From Natronobiforma cellulositropha (GTDB lineage Archaea; Halobacteriota; Halobacteria; Halobacteriales; Natrialbaceae): DNA of 64,000 bases. Position 1 is the stretch's first letter. Each line of letters begins with the position of its first letter. The notes under the pieces are model-generated. The model was not told the DNA's origin. It was given only the letters and a program-made list of their open reading frames with translations, and searched no databases. The position numbers and the translations under genes are program-made. The DNA is taken from NCBI RefSeq assembly GCF_025629245.1, contig NZ_JANZXN010000030.1, positions 62,001 to 126,000 of the forward strand. Direction: 5' to 3'. This document shows positions 27,027-34,110 of the stretch, piece by piece.

Positions 27027-30000
27027 TCCCAGAACAGGACCGGCGGGAGCGACGGCTCACAGAGGCGAAGGAGCGTGTAGCCGATTCCGGACTCGCCGTC
27101 GAAGAACGAGGGGTTGTACCACCGGTCGGTCCCCCAAGGAACGGTGAACCGGCCGGACTCGTGGCTACGCTCGACGGTCGCACCCGCCAGACGGCGCGCC
27201 GCGCGTTCGGACGCTGGCCGGTCGCAGTGGCGTCCGGTCTCGAGCAGGAGTTCGATGCGCGTACAGTTCCCGGCGTAGACGTGGTCGTGCGGAGCGAGCG
27301 GTGCGTCTGCGAGCGCGTCACAGACCGAGCGCGCCTCGTCCCGGAGGCGCTCGTCACCCGTGTAGCGGTACAGGTCGAGTCTGGCGAGACCCTGGCCCGC
27401 TCGCCCGTCACACCAGCCGTTGGTCGTCTGCGCTCGCGTCTGGATGCGCAGGTCGGGACAGGGGTCCCTCGAGAGACCGACGCGGCCGTACTCGATCGTC
27501 TCGAGGGCGGTCTCGCGGTGGCGCTCGTCGCCGGTGTGCTCGGCGAGACGGGCGAGCGCGGTGGCGATGGCGTCACCGCCGTGAGCGACGCCGAGGCGGC
27601 TCGTCTCCCGCGGGTCGACGTCCCAGGAGGAGAGACTGGTGGGATCGATCTCGTCGACGTCGAGTTTCCACATGTCGATGCCGCTCGCGTCGGTTCGGTG
27701 TGCCTGCAGGTAGGCACCGGCGAGTGTCGCCCGCTCGAGGACGGTCTCCTCGCCCGTCCCCTCGTAGAGCGCCAGCAGGCCGTGGATCAGTCCGGAACTC
27801 CCGCGGTGTGGGCCGAGGTGGTTGTCGTCCTCGAGTCGTGCGGGCGTCACCGTCCGGGCGGCTGCGAGTGCCGCGTCGACGTACCGGGGTTCTTCGAGGA
27901 GGTCGCCGACCGTCGCGAGACCGTAGATCACCGACCCGACGCCGAGGGTCCCGCCGAGTTTCATCATCTCGAAGGGGCGGTCGTCCGCGAGTTCATCGAG
28001 CGTCGGCCGGAGGACGCGGCCGGCCGCCTCGCGGTAGTCGTCCCGGCCGGAGACGGCGGCGAGCGCCGCCAGAAACGTCGCGATGCCGACCCGGCCGGTG
28101 TAGAGGTTGTCCGGCATCTTCGGCAAGTACGCACCCGAGACGCGGTGTTCGCGCATCCCCCAGTAGAGCGAGCCGTCGGGTGCGACGCGTGCGTGCTCGT
28201 GGAGGCGACGGGCGATATCGTGGGCGGTCTCGAGGGCGCGCTCGTCTGTGAGGAGGTCGGTGGCCGTGTCGGGACCAGTCCGCGGCGGCGTCGGGTGTGA
28301 GAAGCGTCGGGGTGTGTAGGCCAGTTCGACGTAGGCCAGCTGCTCGTCGAGGTCGTCCTCGCAGAGACCCTCGAGCGTCCGGTAGGTGGTCGCGAGTGGC
28401 GGCTCGTCGAACTCGATCCCGGTCGGGCCGTCGGCGTGGACCAGCGCGGTGTCGTCAGCGGCGACGGTGAACCGGGGCACGTCGAGCCGCCACAGCGACG
28501 CGCACTCGGTCTCGTACAGCGGCCACAGCCGGGTGTCGGTCTCACCCTGTGCGAACGGCCGGGCGAGCGTCTCGAGGCGCTGGGAGAACGCCAGGCCGTC
28601 GCGGAGGTACTTCGGCGTCTCGAGCAACGAACAGAGTTTGCCGTAGACGGCAGTCGAACGGTAGAGAAACCGGATCTCCGCGCCCTCGAAGCGCTCGAGT
28701 GGACTCCCGGGCGAACAGAGCGTCTCGCGCTGCTCGAGGAGAAAGCGATACATCGCCTCGAATCCCTCGAGAATCGCGTCGGCGTGGCGGGCGGGGTCGG
28801 TGGGCGCCCCGTCGAGCGTCGGGAGGTTTCGCCCCTCGATCCGTGTCTCCCGGGCGAACGAGAGCTCCATGCGGTCGGTGTTGATCGCTTCGTACACCGG
28901 CCGGTCGACGTTCTCGACGGTGGCGAGCGCGCTCGCGAAGCCGTTCTGGTCTCGGACGTCCGCAGCGGGAACGAACAGCGGGAGCAGGTGTGTCGAGAGG
29001 ACGGAGTCGGTGGCGACCGAGAGTCCGTCGTCGAGGTCCGCGTGTTCGGTCTCGATATCCGGCGGGTGAAAGAGCGTCTCGAGGTCGACGACCACCGGCT
29101 GTTCGCCCGCCGCGACGACGTTCTCGAGGTGGCCGTCGGTGAAGTTGAGCGCGTAGGCCAGTGCGAGGAGGAGACCCGCCCGGTGGTAGTAGCGTTCGAC
29201 CGCCTCGCTCGAGTCACAGGGCTGTTCCTCGACCCACTCGGCCCAGCCGTAGCCGTCACGGGTGACGTGCGCGAGCGCCCGCAACTCGGGGAGGTCCCCG
29301 GTGTCGTTGATCCACTCGAGCAGTGACGAGAAGGCCGCCTCGACGGCCACCGAACGCGGCTTGTACGCGAGTGTCGTGCCGGAGGCGAACGAGACGGCGA
29401 AGACGAGTCGGCCGCGCTGGTGGACGTCGCCGAGGGGCTCGAGTCCGGTGACCGCTCCGAGTGTGACGCCCGCGAACCGAGCGCCGAGACGGTCCCTGTC
29501 GGCACGGAGCCGTGCGGCGAACTCCTCGACGACCGCGACCCACTGGTCGACGAGGGTGACGAGCAGTTTCGACAGCACCGCGTACTCCGTGAAGAACGCA
29601 CGGAGTCCCTCCCGGTGTGACTCGGCGACGAACGCGTCGTAGTACTCGCGGCGTCCGGGTGGGACGTCAGTGTCCTCGCCGAACGCCAGCGCCTCGTCGT
29701 AGCCGGCGACGTAGGACTTGAACTCGATGAACAGCGGGTGGGCACAGATAGACGAGAGCCGGGTCACCAGCCAGCGCTCGAGGTCCGCGAGCGCCTGCGC
29801 CGAGAGGTCACCGACCGGTCCCGGCGAGTCGAGCCGTGAGCGGGCGTGTGCCGCCAGCGGATAGAGGAGGTCGCCGAACGGATGCTCGTCGGCCCACGAG
29901 GGAGTCGACGCGCGGTCGTCGTCACTCCACGACTCGAGGGCCGCGATCAGGTCCTCGAGACCGTCGAGCCAGTCGGGCAGCGGTTCGTCGGGTGGCCAGT

Positions 30001-30238
30001 CGCCGGTGTCGATACCGACCTCGGAAGGAGGACTCGAGAGACCGGCCAGCTCGAGTCGCGTTCGAAACGCCCGCTCGTCCCCCTCGGCGACGGTCTCGCG
30101 CCAGCGCGCGAGCCACTCCTCGGCGTCGCCGTCGGTGTCGGTGTCGGCCGCCGTCGGTGTCGACTCGGCAGCCGCAGTGAGACGGTCCTCGAGCGTCCGG
30201 GCGCGAGCAGCGATGGCGTGTTTCTCCTGGGAGTCCAT
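26996..30238 (-). CDS. lanM: Class II lanthipeptide synthetase LanM
   Basis: The 1080-residue enzyme would dehydrate Ser/Thr in precursor peptides and close thioether rings. The N-terminal dehydratase half (DUF4135, about 115-655) has the kinase-like residues: Lys293 in AYKPRS, His370 and Asn373 in FTDGHLENVV, Asp385 in VVDLETLFHP, and RNLPTLDG at 470-477. The LanC-like half (about 665-1062) has His886 in GVAHGG and zinc ligand Cys943 in NGWCDG. The expected CHG/CCG zinc pair is Tyr988-Ala989 here (HVYAGNC). The ATG at 30238 follows a small ORF by 4 nt; codons further upstream are basic and unlike the family. Three precursor genes lie upstream. Confidence 0.93.
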   Translation of the reverse strand: MDSQEKHAIAARARTLEDRLTAAAESTPTAADTDTDGDAEEWLARWRETVAEGDERAFRTRLELAGLSSPPSEVGIDTGDWPPDEPLPDWLDGLEDLIAALESWSDDDRASTPSWADEHPFGDLLYPLAAHARSRLDSPGPVGDLSAQALADLERWLVTRLSSICAHPLFIEFKSYVAGYDEALAFGEDTDVPPGRREYYDAFVAESHREGLRAFFTEYAVLSKLLVTLVDQWVAVVEEFAARLRADRDRLGARFAGVTLGAVTGLEPLGDVHQRGRLVFAVSFASGTTLAYKPRSVAVEAAFSSLLEWINDTGDLPELRALAHVTRDGYGWAEWVEEQPCDSSEAVERYYHRAGLLLALAYALNFTDGHLENVVAAGEQPVVVDLETLFHPPDIETEHADLDDGLSVATDSVLSTHLLPLFVPAADVRDQNGFASALATVENVDRPVYEAINTDRMELSFARETRIEGRNLPTLDGAPTDPARHADAILEGFEAMYRFLLEQRETLCSPGSPLERFEGAEIRFLYRSTAVYGKLCSLLETPKYLRDGLAFSQRLETLARPFAQGETDTRLWPLYETECASLWRLDVPRFTVAADDTALVHADGPTGIEFDEPPLATTYRTLEGLCEDDLDEQLAYVELAYTPRRFSHPTPPRTGPDTATDLLTDERALETAHDIARRLHEHARVAPDGSLYWGMREHRVSGAYLPKMPDNLYTGRVGIATFLAALAAVSGRDDYREAAGRVLRPTLDELADDRPFEMMKLGGTLGVGSVIYGLATVGDLLEEPRYVDAALAAARTVTPARLEDDNHLGPHRGSSGLIHGLLALYEGTGEETVLERATLAGAYLQAHRTDASGIDMWKLDVDEIDPTSLSSWDVDPRETSRLGVAHGGDAIATALARLAEHTGDERHRETALETIEYGRVGLSRDPCPDLRIQTRAQTTNGWCDGRAGQGLARLDLYRYTGDERLRDEARSVCDALADAPLAPHDHVYAGNCTRIELLLETGRHCDRPASERAARRLAGATVERSHESGRFTVPWGTDRWYNPSFFDGESGIGYTLLRLCEPSLPPVLFWDQTSSRRNTR

Positions 30239-30242
30239 ACGT

Positions 30243-30347
30243 CTAGAGCAACGGTCGTCTCGGCGGGCTGGCGGTGTCGGTCGGTGCGGTATCGGCCGGT
30301 GGCAGTGTCCGCTCGGGAGACACGGCGGACTCACGTCTGAGAGACAT
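30243..30347 (-). CDS. Possible 34-aa leaderless ORF preceding lanM
   Basis: An ATG at 30347 sits 30 nt after a CTATTTTTAT box, the same spacing as for the precursor genes. It opens a 34-codon frame rich in Pro, Thr and Arg (MSLRRESAVSPERT..., ending RRPLL) that stops 4 nt before the lanM ATG. It has no Cys and is not a lanthipeptide precursor. It may be a translated leader that couples ribosomes into lanM, or a chance frame within an untranslated leader. Its existence as a protein is uncertain. Confidence 0.35.
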   Translation of the reverse strand: MSLRRESAVSPERTLPPADTAPTDTASPPRRPLL

Positions 30348-30367
30348 CAGCTTCACCGACGGCCGTA

Positions 30368-30383
30368 CTGATAAAAATAGGTG
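30368..30383 (-). promoter_or_regulatory. TATA-like promoter for lanM
   Basis: On the minus strand, CACCTATTTTTATCAG lies about 30 nt before the ATG of the 34-codon frame and about 140 nt before the lanM ATG. It shares the CACC-T-rich form of the precursor-gene promoters. Confidence 0.55.
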
Positions 30384-30455
30384 TCGATCCAGCTGAACGT
30401 GATCGGCCGGACCGAGGGGCACACCACGGCCCGTCCGAACCGATCCACACGGCAC

Positions 30456-30581
30456 TCAGTTGCAACTCGAGGACCAGCAGGAGTCCGGGACGAGCACCGT
30501 CCACCATCGGGCCTCGGCGGTCGGGTCCTCGCGCTCGTACATCGATTCCAGTCGGTCTTTCACGGTCTGGTTAGTCTCCAT
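30456..30581 (-). CDS. lanA: Lanthipeptide precursor LanA (copy 1, nearest lanM)
   Basis: This 41-codon gene encodes a charged leader and a C-terminal core PDSCWSSSCN. The leader segment VKDRLESMYEREDPTAE (residues 7-23) matches, with substitutions, the leaders of the two copies upstream, after which a hydrophobic ARWWTVLV insert differs from them. The core offers four Ser and two Cys for dehydration and lanthionine rings by the LanM encoded next to it. There is no GG or GA cleavage motif before the core. The gene has its own T-rich promoter. Its small size makes it easy to miss; support comes from the shared core in three copies and the adjacent LanM. Confidence 0.85.
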   Translation of the reverse strand: METNQTVKDRLESMYEREDPTAEARWWTVLVPDSCWSSSCN

Positions 30582-30604
30582 ATCACCCGAGAGTTCAGAC
30601 GAGA

Positions 30605-30624
30605 GCGTAAAAAACCTTGCGGTG
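30605..30624 (-). promoter_or_regulatory. Promoter of lanA copy 1
   Basis: On the minus strand CACCGCAAGGTTTTTTACGC precedes the ATG at 30581; the last TTTT run starts 31 nt before the start codon. The same CACCG-N-AGG-T-TTTTAC design precedes copy 3. Confidence 0.6.
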
Positions 30625-30687
30625 GTGATAGGTAGACCGGACGGTCACACAGCAGCGCAAAAAAATGGCGGTAGGTGGCGTCCGTGG

Positions 30688-30804
30688 TTACGCGCCACAG
30701 CTCGACGACCAGCAGGAGTCTTTCGGACCCTCGGTCTCGAGCGTGGGTTCGTCACGGGCGTACTGTGCTTCGAAGTGCTCTTTGAGCGACTTAGTTGCCG
30801 ACAT
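30688..30804 (-). CDS. lanA: Lanthipeptide precursor LanA (copy 2)
   Basis: The gene has 38 sense codons. The leader LKEHFEAQYARDEPTLETE (residues 7-25) is followed by GPK and the core DSCWSSSC with a terminal GA. Codons 9-36 are identical at the DNA level to copy 3 over 84 nt (30697-30780 versus 30941-31024), so the two arose by recent duplication or gene conversion, while the first eight codons and the last residues differ. It lies 106 nt upstream of copy 1 and has its own promoter. The product should be a substrate of the local LanM. Confidence 0.87.
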   Translation of the reverse strand: MSATKSLKEHFEAQYARDEPTLETEGPKDSCWSSSCGA

Positions 30805-31024
30805 GGCGGTCGAGAAATCGAAAAGTATGTTGAAAAGTCTATCGGTCACGAGCACTGTCTCGTTTCTCCGGACGGGTCACAGCCAGCGGTGCTGGCCGTC
30901 TCAGTCGGCAAAAGTGGGGCGCTACCGATTCGGTTCAGTTACAGCTCGACGACCAGCAGGAGTCTTTCGGACCCTCGGTCTCGAGCGTGGGTTCGTCACG
31001 GGCGTACTGTGCTTCGAAGTGCTC
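30697..31024. repeat. 84-nt perfect direct repeat (30697-30780 and 30941-31024)
   Basis: The two 84-base units are identical and lie 160 nt apart. They cover most of the leader and the core codons of lanA copies 2 and 3. The DNA between them differs, so the duplication is limited to the coding part or has been homogenised by gene conversion. Confidence 0.9.
30825..30847 (-). promoter_or_regulatory. Promoter of lanA copy 2
   Basis: On the minus strand ACCGATAGACTTTTCAACA (within this interval) precedes the ATG at 30804, with TTTT starting 32 nt before it. The ACCGATAG element is shared with copy 3. Confidence 0.6.
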
Positions 31025-31048
31025 ACGGAGCTGTGTCGATTCCGACAT
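30935..31048 (-). CDS. lanA: Lanthipeptide precursor LanA (copy 3)
   Basis: The gene has 37 sense codons: MSESTQLREHFEAQYARD opens the leader, then EPTLETEGPK and the core DSCWSSSCN. Two Cys (31 and 36) and Ser at 30, 33, 34 and 35 give the ring chemistry; Trp32 sits between. It differs from copy 2 only in the first eight codons and in ending with Asn instead of Gly-Ala. It is the first precursor gene of the minus-strand set and is divergent from the acyl carrier protein gene, whose ATG is 195 bp away. It has a typical leaderless promoter. Confidence 0.87.
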   Translation of the reverse strand: MSESTQLREHFEAQYARDEPTLETEGPKDSCWSSSCN

Positions 31049-31069
31049 ACAGTATCTGTATCGAACAGC

Positions 31070-31090
31070 ATCGTAAAATACCTATCGGTG
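31070..31090 (-). promoter_or_regulatory. Promoter of lanA copy 3
   Basis: On the minus strand CACCGATAGGTATTTTACG precedes the ATG at 31048 with the TTTT run starting 30 nt before it. Spacing implies little or no 5' leader. Confidence 0.65.
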
Positions 31091-31205
31091 ATAGTGAACG
31101 AATTTGCGGTGCCGTGGCCTGAGAGCACGCGGTGTCGTAGCCGGTGGCGAGCGTTCGACCGCAACGTGCTGGCGCGGTCGGCGATTGTGTTCCGGGGTGG
31201 TTGTA

Positions 31206-31220
31206 TCGGAATATTCAAGT
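31206..31220 (+). promoter_or_regulatory. Possible promoter of the ACP-ketosynthase operon
   Basis: The AT-rich GGAATATTCAAG lies about 25-35 nt before the ACP ATG at 31244, the usual distance in this window. It is weaker than the lanA promoters. The 195-bp space to lanA copy 3 would serve both directions. Confidence 0.4.
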
Positions 31221-31243
31221 ATCGATGATCCAATTGATTGCCA

Positions 31244-31489
31244 ATGTCGTCTGAGACAGCCGTGGATGGACCAGTGACGGAAATTATCGAGACTGCGCTC
31301 GGGGTCGATGCAGACGCGTTCGACGACGACACTGCCTTCGGTGCATCGGGCTTAGACGTCGACTCGATCACGATCGTCGAGATCGCCGAGATGGTCGACA
31401 TCGAACTCGGGGTACACGTGCCGAACGAGGACCTCGGCGACCTCGAGACCGTCGGCGACCTGAAGGCGTACGTGCGCGAACACCGCTGA
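31244..31489 (+). CDS. acpP: Acyl carrier protein
   Basis: The 81-residue acidic protein has the ACP four-helix pattern and the phosphopantetheine site Ser in GLDVDSITIVEIAEMVDIELG, matching the family DSLxxVEL motif. It would carry growing acyl chains as thioesters after modification by the AcpS encoded two genes on. The ATG at 31244 was chosen; a TTG two codons earlier is less likely. The ketosynthase gene starts 3 nt after its stop. ACPs are uncommon in archaea, whose lipids do not need them, so the operon is probably of bacterial origin. Confidence 0.92.
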   Translation: MSSETAVDGPVTEIIETALGVDADAFDDDTAFGASGLDVDSITIVEIAEMVDIELGVHVPNEDLGDLETVGDLKAYVREHR

Positions 31490-31492
31490 CCG

Positions 31493-32728
31493 ATGGCGCC
31501 GAACGACGTCGTCGTGACGGGAATCGGGTCGATTACGCCGCTCGGAGCGACCGCAGACGAGACGTGGGCGAACCTGTGTGAGGGAGTGAGCGCCACGGGA
31601 CCGGTGACGCGATTCGACCCCGACTCGTACCAGCAGTGTATCGACCTGGCGTGTGAGATCGACGCGGACCTGGACGAGCACCCGAACGTGAACCCGCGGC
31701 GGATGGGGCGGTACACCCAGTACGCCGTCGTCGCCGCGGCCGAAGCGCTCGCCGACGCCGGACTCGAGCCCGGAGGCGAGGCGTGGACGGCCGAGCGAGT
31801 GGGGACGAACGTCGGCTGTGGCGTCGGCGGGTTTCCCGAACAGGGCGAGGCGATGGCCGACCTCTACGCCGGTGAGCGACTCTCACCGCGATACATCCTC
31901 CAGTCGATCCCGAACCTCGCTTCGGGGTACGTGAGCATCGAGTTCGACGCCGGCGGGCCGAACCGGGCGCCGGCGACCGCGTGTGCGGCGGGCACCCACG
32001 CGATTGCGGGAGCCGTCGACGACGTTCGGCTCGGCCGGGCGGACGTGATGCTCGCCGGCGGCACCGGCGGTGGCGTGACGCCGACGAGCATGGCGGGGTT
32101 CGCCGCCCTCAGAGCGCTCAGCACGCACACCGAGCCACGCGAAGAAGCCGTCAAACCGTTCGACGAGCGCCGCGACGGCTTCGTCCTCAGCGAGGGAGCA
32201 GGTCTCCTCGTCCTCGAGTCGCGGGACCACGCCGCGGCGCGTGGAGCCGAGGTGATCGCCGAACTCACCGGCTGTGGCTCGAGCGCCGACGCGAGCCACC
32301 CGACCAAACCCCGCGAGGACGGCACGGGACTGAGCCGCGCCATCTCGAGCGCGCTCGAGGATGCAGGGTGTGCACCCGAGGCGGTCGACCACGTCAACGC
32401 CCACGCCACCGGTACGCCACACGGGGACCGACACGAGGCGCGGGCGCTGGCGAACGTCTTCGCGGACGTGCCGCCGGTGAGCGCGCTCAAATCGATGCTC
32501 GGGCACGCCCTCGGCGGTGCCGGCGCGATCGAAGCGGTCGCGGCGGTCCAGACGGTACGCGACGGGACGATACCGCCGACGATCAACTGTCAGCGCTCAG
32601 CGTCGGACATCGACGTGCCGGTCGTCACCGAGACGACCGAAACGCCCGTCGACGTCGTCGTGAGTAACTCCGCCGGGTTCGGCGGAACCAACGGCGTCCT
32701 CGTCTTCGAATCACCGACCGATGCCTGA
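31493..32728 (+). CDS. fabF: Beta-ketoacyl-ACP synthase II (FabF-like ketosynthase)
   Basis: The 411-residue thiolase-fold enzyme has the complete Cys-His-His triad: Cys in PATACAAGTHAIAGAV, His in NAHATGTPHGD, and His in KSMLGHALGGAGAIEA. GFGGTNGVLVFE closes the protein as in FabF. It would extend an ACP-bound acyl chain by condensation with malonyl-ACP. Because the Cys is present it is not a chain-length-factor partner. It overlaps acpS by 8 nt. The absence of a nearby FabH leaves the starter unit open. Confidence 0.93.
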   Translation: MAPNDVVVTGIGSITPLGATADETWANLCEGVSATGPVTRFDPDSYQQCIDLACEIDADLDEHPNVNPRRMGRYTQYAVVAAAEALADAGLEPGGEAWTAERVGTNVGCGVGGFPEQGEAMADLYAGERLSPRYILQSIPNLASGYVSIEFDAGGPNRAPATACAAGTHAIAGAVDDVRLGRADVMLAGGTGGGVTPTSMAGFAALRALSTHTEPREEAVKPFDERRDGFVLSEGAGLLVLESRDHAAARGAEVIAELTGCGSSADASHPTKPREDGTGLSRAISSALEDAGCAPEAVDHVNAHATGTPHGDRHEARALANVFADVPPVSALKSMLGHALGGAGAIEAVAAVQTVRDGTIPPTINCQRSASDIDVPVVTETTETPVDVVVSNSAGFGGTNGVLVFESPTDA

Positions 32729-33200
32729 GAGTACATCAGAGAGCCGTCCCGAATCACACGGCGGCGTCGCGGCGACGGACCACGCCGTCGCGGACGTCCG
32801 CGTCGGCGTCGACGTGCAGTCGATCTCGCGGTTTGCGGCGATGGACGACGCGGTCAGACGCTCGCTGCTCGAGCGCGTGTTCACCGACGACGAACGCGCC
32901 TACTGCGACGGCACCCGTCACCCGAACCAGCACTACGCCGTCCGGTGGGCAGCGAAGGAGGCGTTCGTGAAGACCCTCGACGACGCGTCGGCAGTGCCGT
33001 TCACCGGCGTCAGCGTCCGTCGAACCGACGAGCGACCGTCGATCGAGCTCAGCGACGTCTCGACGGCCGCGCTCGAGCGGAGCCTCGGGACCGCTCCCGG
33101 AGCGTGGACGATGGACGTGAGTCTCAGCCACGACCGGGACGCCGACACCGCCTTCGCGCAGGTCGTCGTCCTCGCGACCGGAGGGCGAGCGGATGACTGA
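32721..33200 (+). CDS. acpS: Holo-ACP synthase (4'-phosphopantetheinyl transferase, AcpS type)
   Basis: The 159-residue protein has an N-terminal acidic extension of about 25 residues and then the AcpS core: VGVDVQSISRF (magnesium-binding Asp), FTDDERAYC, RWAAKEAFVKTL (the WxxKEAxxK signature), and VSLSHDRDADTAFAQVVV. It transfers phosphopantetheine from CoA to the Ser of the ACP encoded at 31244. Overlaps of 8 nt with the genes on both sides show a tightly coupled operon. The presence of a dedicated AcpS supports the ACP being functional. Confidence 0.92.
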   Translation: MPESTSESRPESHGGVAATDHAVADVRVGVDVQSISRFAAMDDAVRRSLLERVFTDDERAYCDGTRHPNQHYAVRWAAKEAFVKTLDDASAVPFTGVSVRRTDERPSIELSDVSTAALERSLGTAPGAWTMDVSLSHDRDADTAFAQVVVLATGGRADD

Positions 33201-34110
33201 GACGGCGTTCGTCTTTCCCGGCCAGGGGAGTCAGACGCGACGGCCCATCGAGGCGTTTCTCGAGAGCTGGCCGGAGGCGGAGGCGGCGCTCGAGCGTCTC
33301 GAGGAGTCGGCCGCGATCCGTGAGCTACTCGAGTGTGACGACCCAGAAGTGCTCCGGGAGACCGTCCACACCCAGCAGTCGGTTCTCGCCGCGGGTATCG
33401 TGGTCTACGAGGCGGTCCGTGAGCGGTACGGACTCGTCCCCGATGTCGTCGCCGGACACAGCCTGGGACACATCACGGCGGCGACCGCCGCCGGGGTGTT
33501 CACGCCGGACGACGCGATAGCTCTCGTCGGCGAACGCGGCCGCGCGATGGCTACCGCCGAGGCGACCGACGGGCCGGGAACGATGCTGGCGGTACTGTTC
33601 GCCGACGTCGACCACGTCGAAACGGTGCTCGCCGACTACCCGTCCGTGGCGGTCGCGAGTTACAACGCGCCGCGACAGATGGTCATCAGCGGCGCTGAGC
33701 CGGCCGTCTACGACGCGGCGGAGGCGATCGAATCGGGCGCGGGGCGGGCACGCTGTGTCGAACTCGAGGTCGCCAGTGCATTTCACTCGCCGGTGATGGA
33801 CTCGGCGGTCGACCCGTTCGAGCGCCGTCTCGAGGCGACGCGCTTCGCCGACCCGGAGCGTCCGGTCGTCTCGGACGTGACTGGCGAGGTATACGAGCAC
33901 GCGAGCGTCGCCCGCCAGGCGTTCGCCGACCAACTCACCGCTCCGGTACGGTGGACGGCCGTCACGGAGGCCCTCGCGGACCGTGGGATCGAACGCGTCG
34001 TCGAACTCCCACCGGCAGGAACGCTCGCGGGGTTACTCGAGCGCTCGCCGTTCGAGTTCGACGTGGTCGCCCTCGAGCGACCGGAGCAGCTAGACACCCT
34101 TGAGCTATGA
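33193..34110 (+). CDS. fabD: Malonyl-CoA:ACP transacylase
   Basis: The 305-residue acyltransferase has FVFPGQGSQ at the N-terminus, the nucleophile Ser in VAGHSLGHITAATAAG (GHSLGE in most FabD; here the Glu is His), and the catalytic His in SAFHSPVMDSA. It would load malonyl units onto the ACP. The Arg that binds the malonyl carboxylate is expected near QQSVLAA/AxxR; I did not fix its position, so a different acyl specificity is possible. Its last 4 nt overlap the reductase gene. Confidence 0.92.
   Translation: MTETAFVFPGQGSQTRRPIEAFLESWPEAEAALERLEESAAIRELLECDDPEVLRETVHTQQSVLAAGIVVYEAVRERYGLVPDVVAGHSLGHITAATAAGVFTPDDAIALVGERGRAMATAEATDGPGTMLAVLFADVDHVETVLADYPSVAVASYNAPRQMVISGAEPAVYDAAEAIESGAGRARCVELEVASAFHSPVMDSAVDPFERRLEATRFADPERPVVSDVTGEVYEHASVARQAFADQLTAPVRWTAVTEALADRGIERVVELPPAGTLAGLLERSPFEFDVVALERPEQLDTLEL

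Noticed and set aside
30697-31024. Repeats as a CRISPR array or mobile element
   Set aside because: Only two 84-nt units, each inside a precursor gene with a clear coding reason; no regular spacers or inverted ends.
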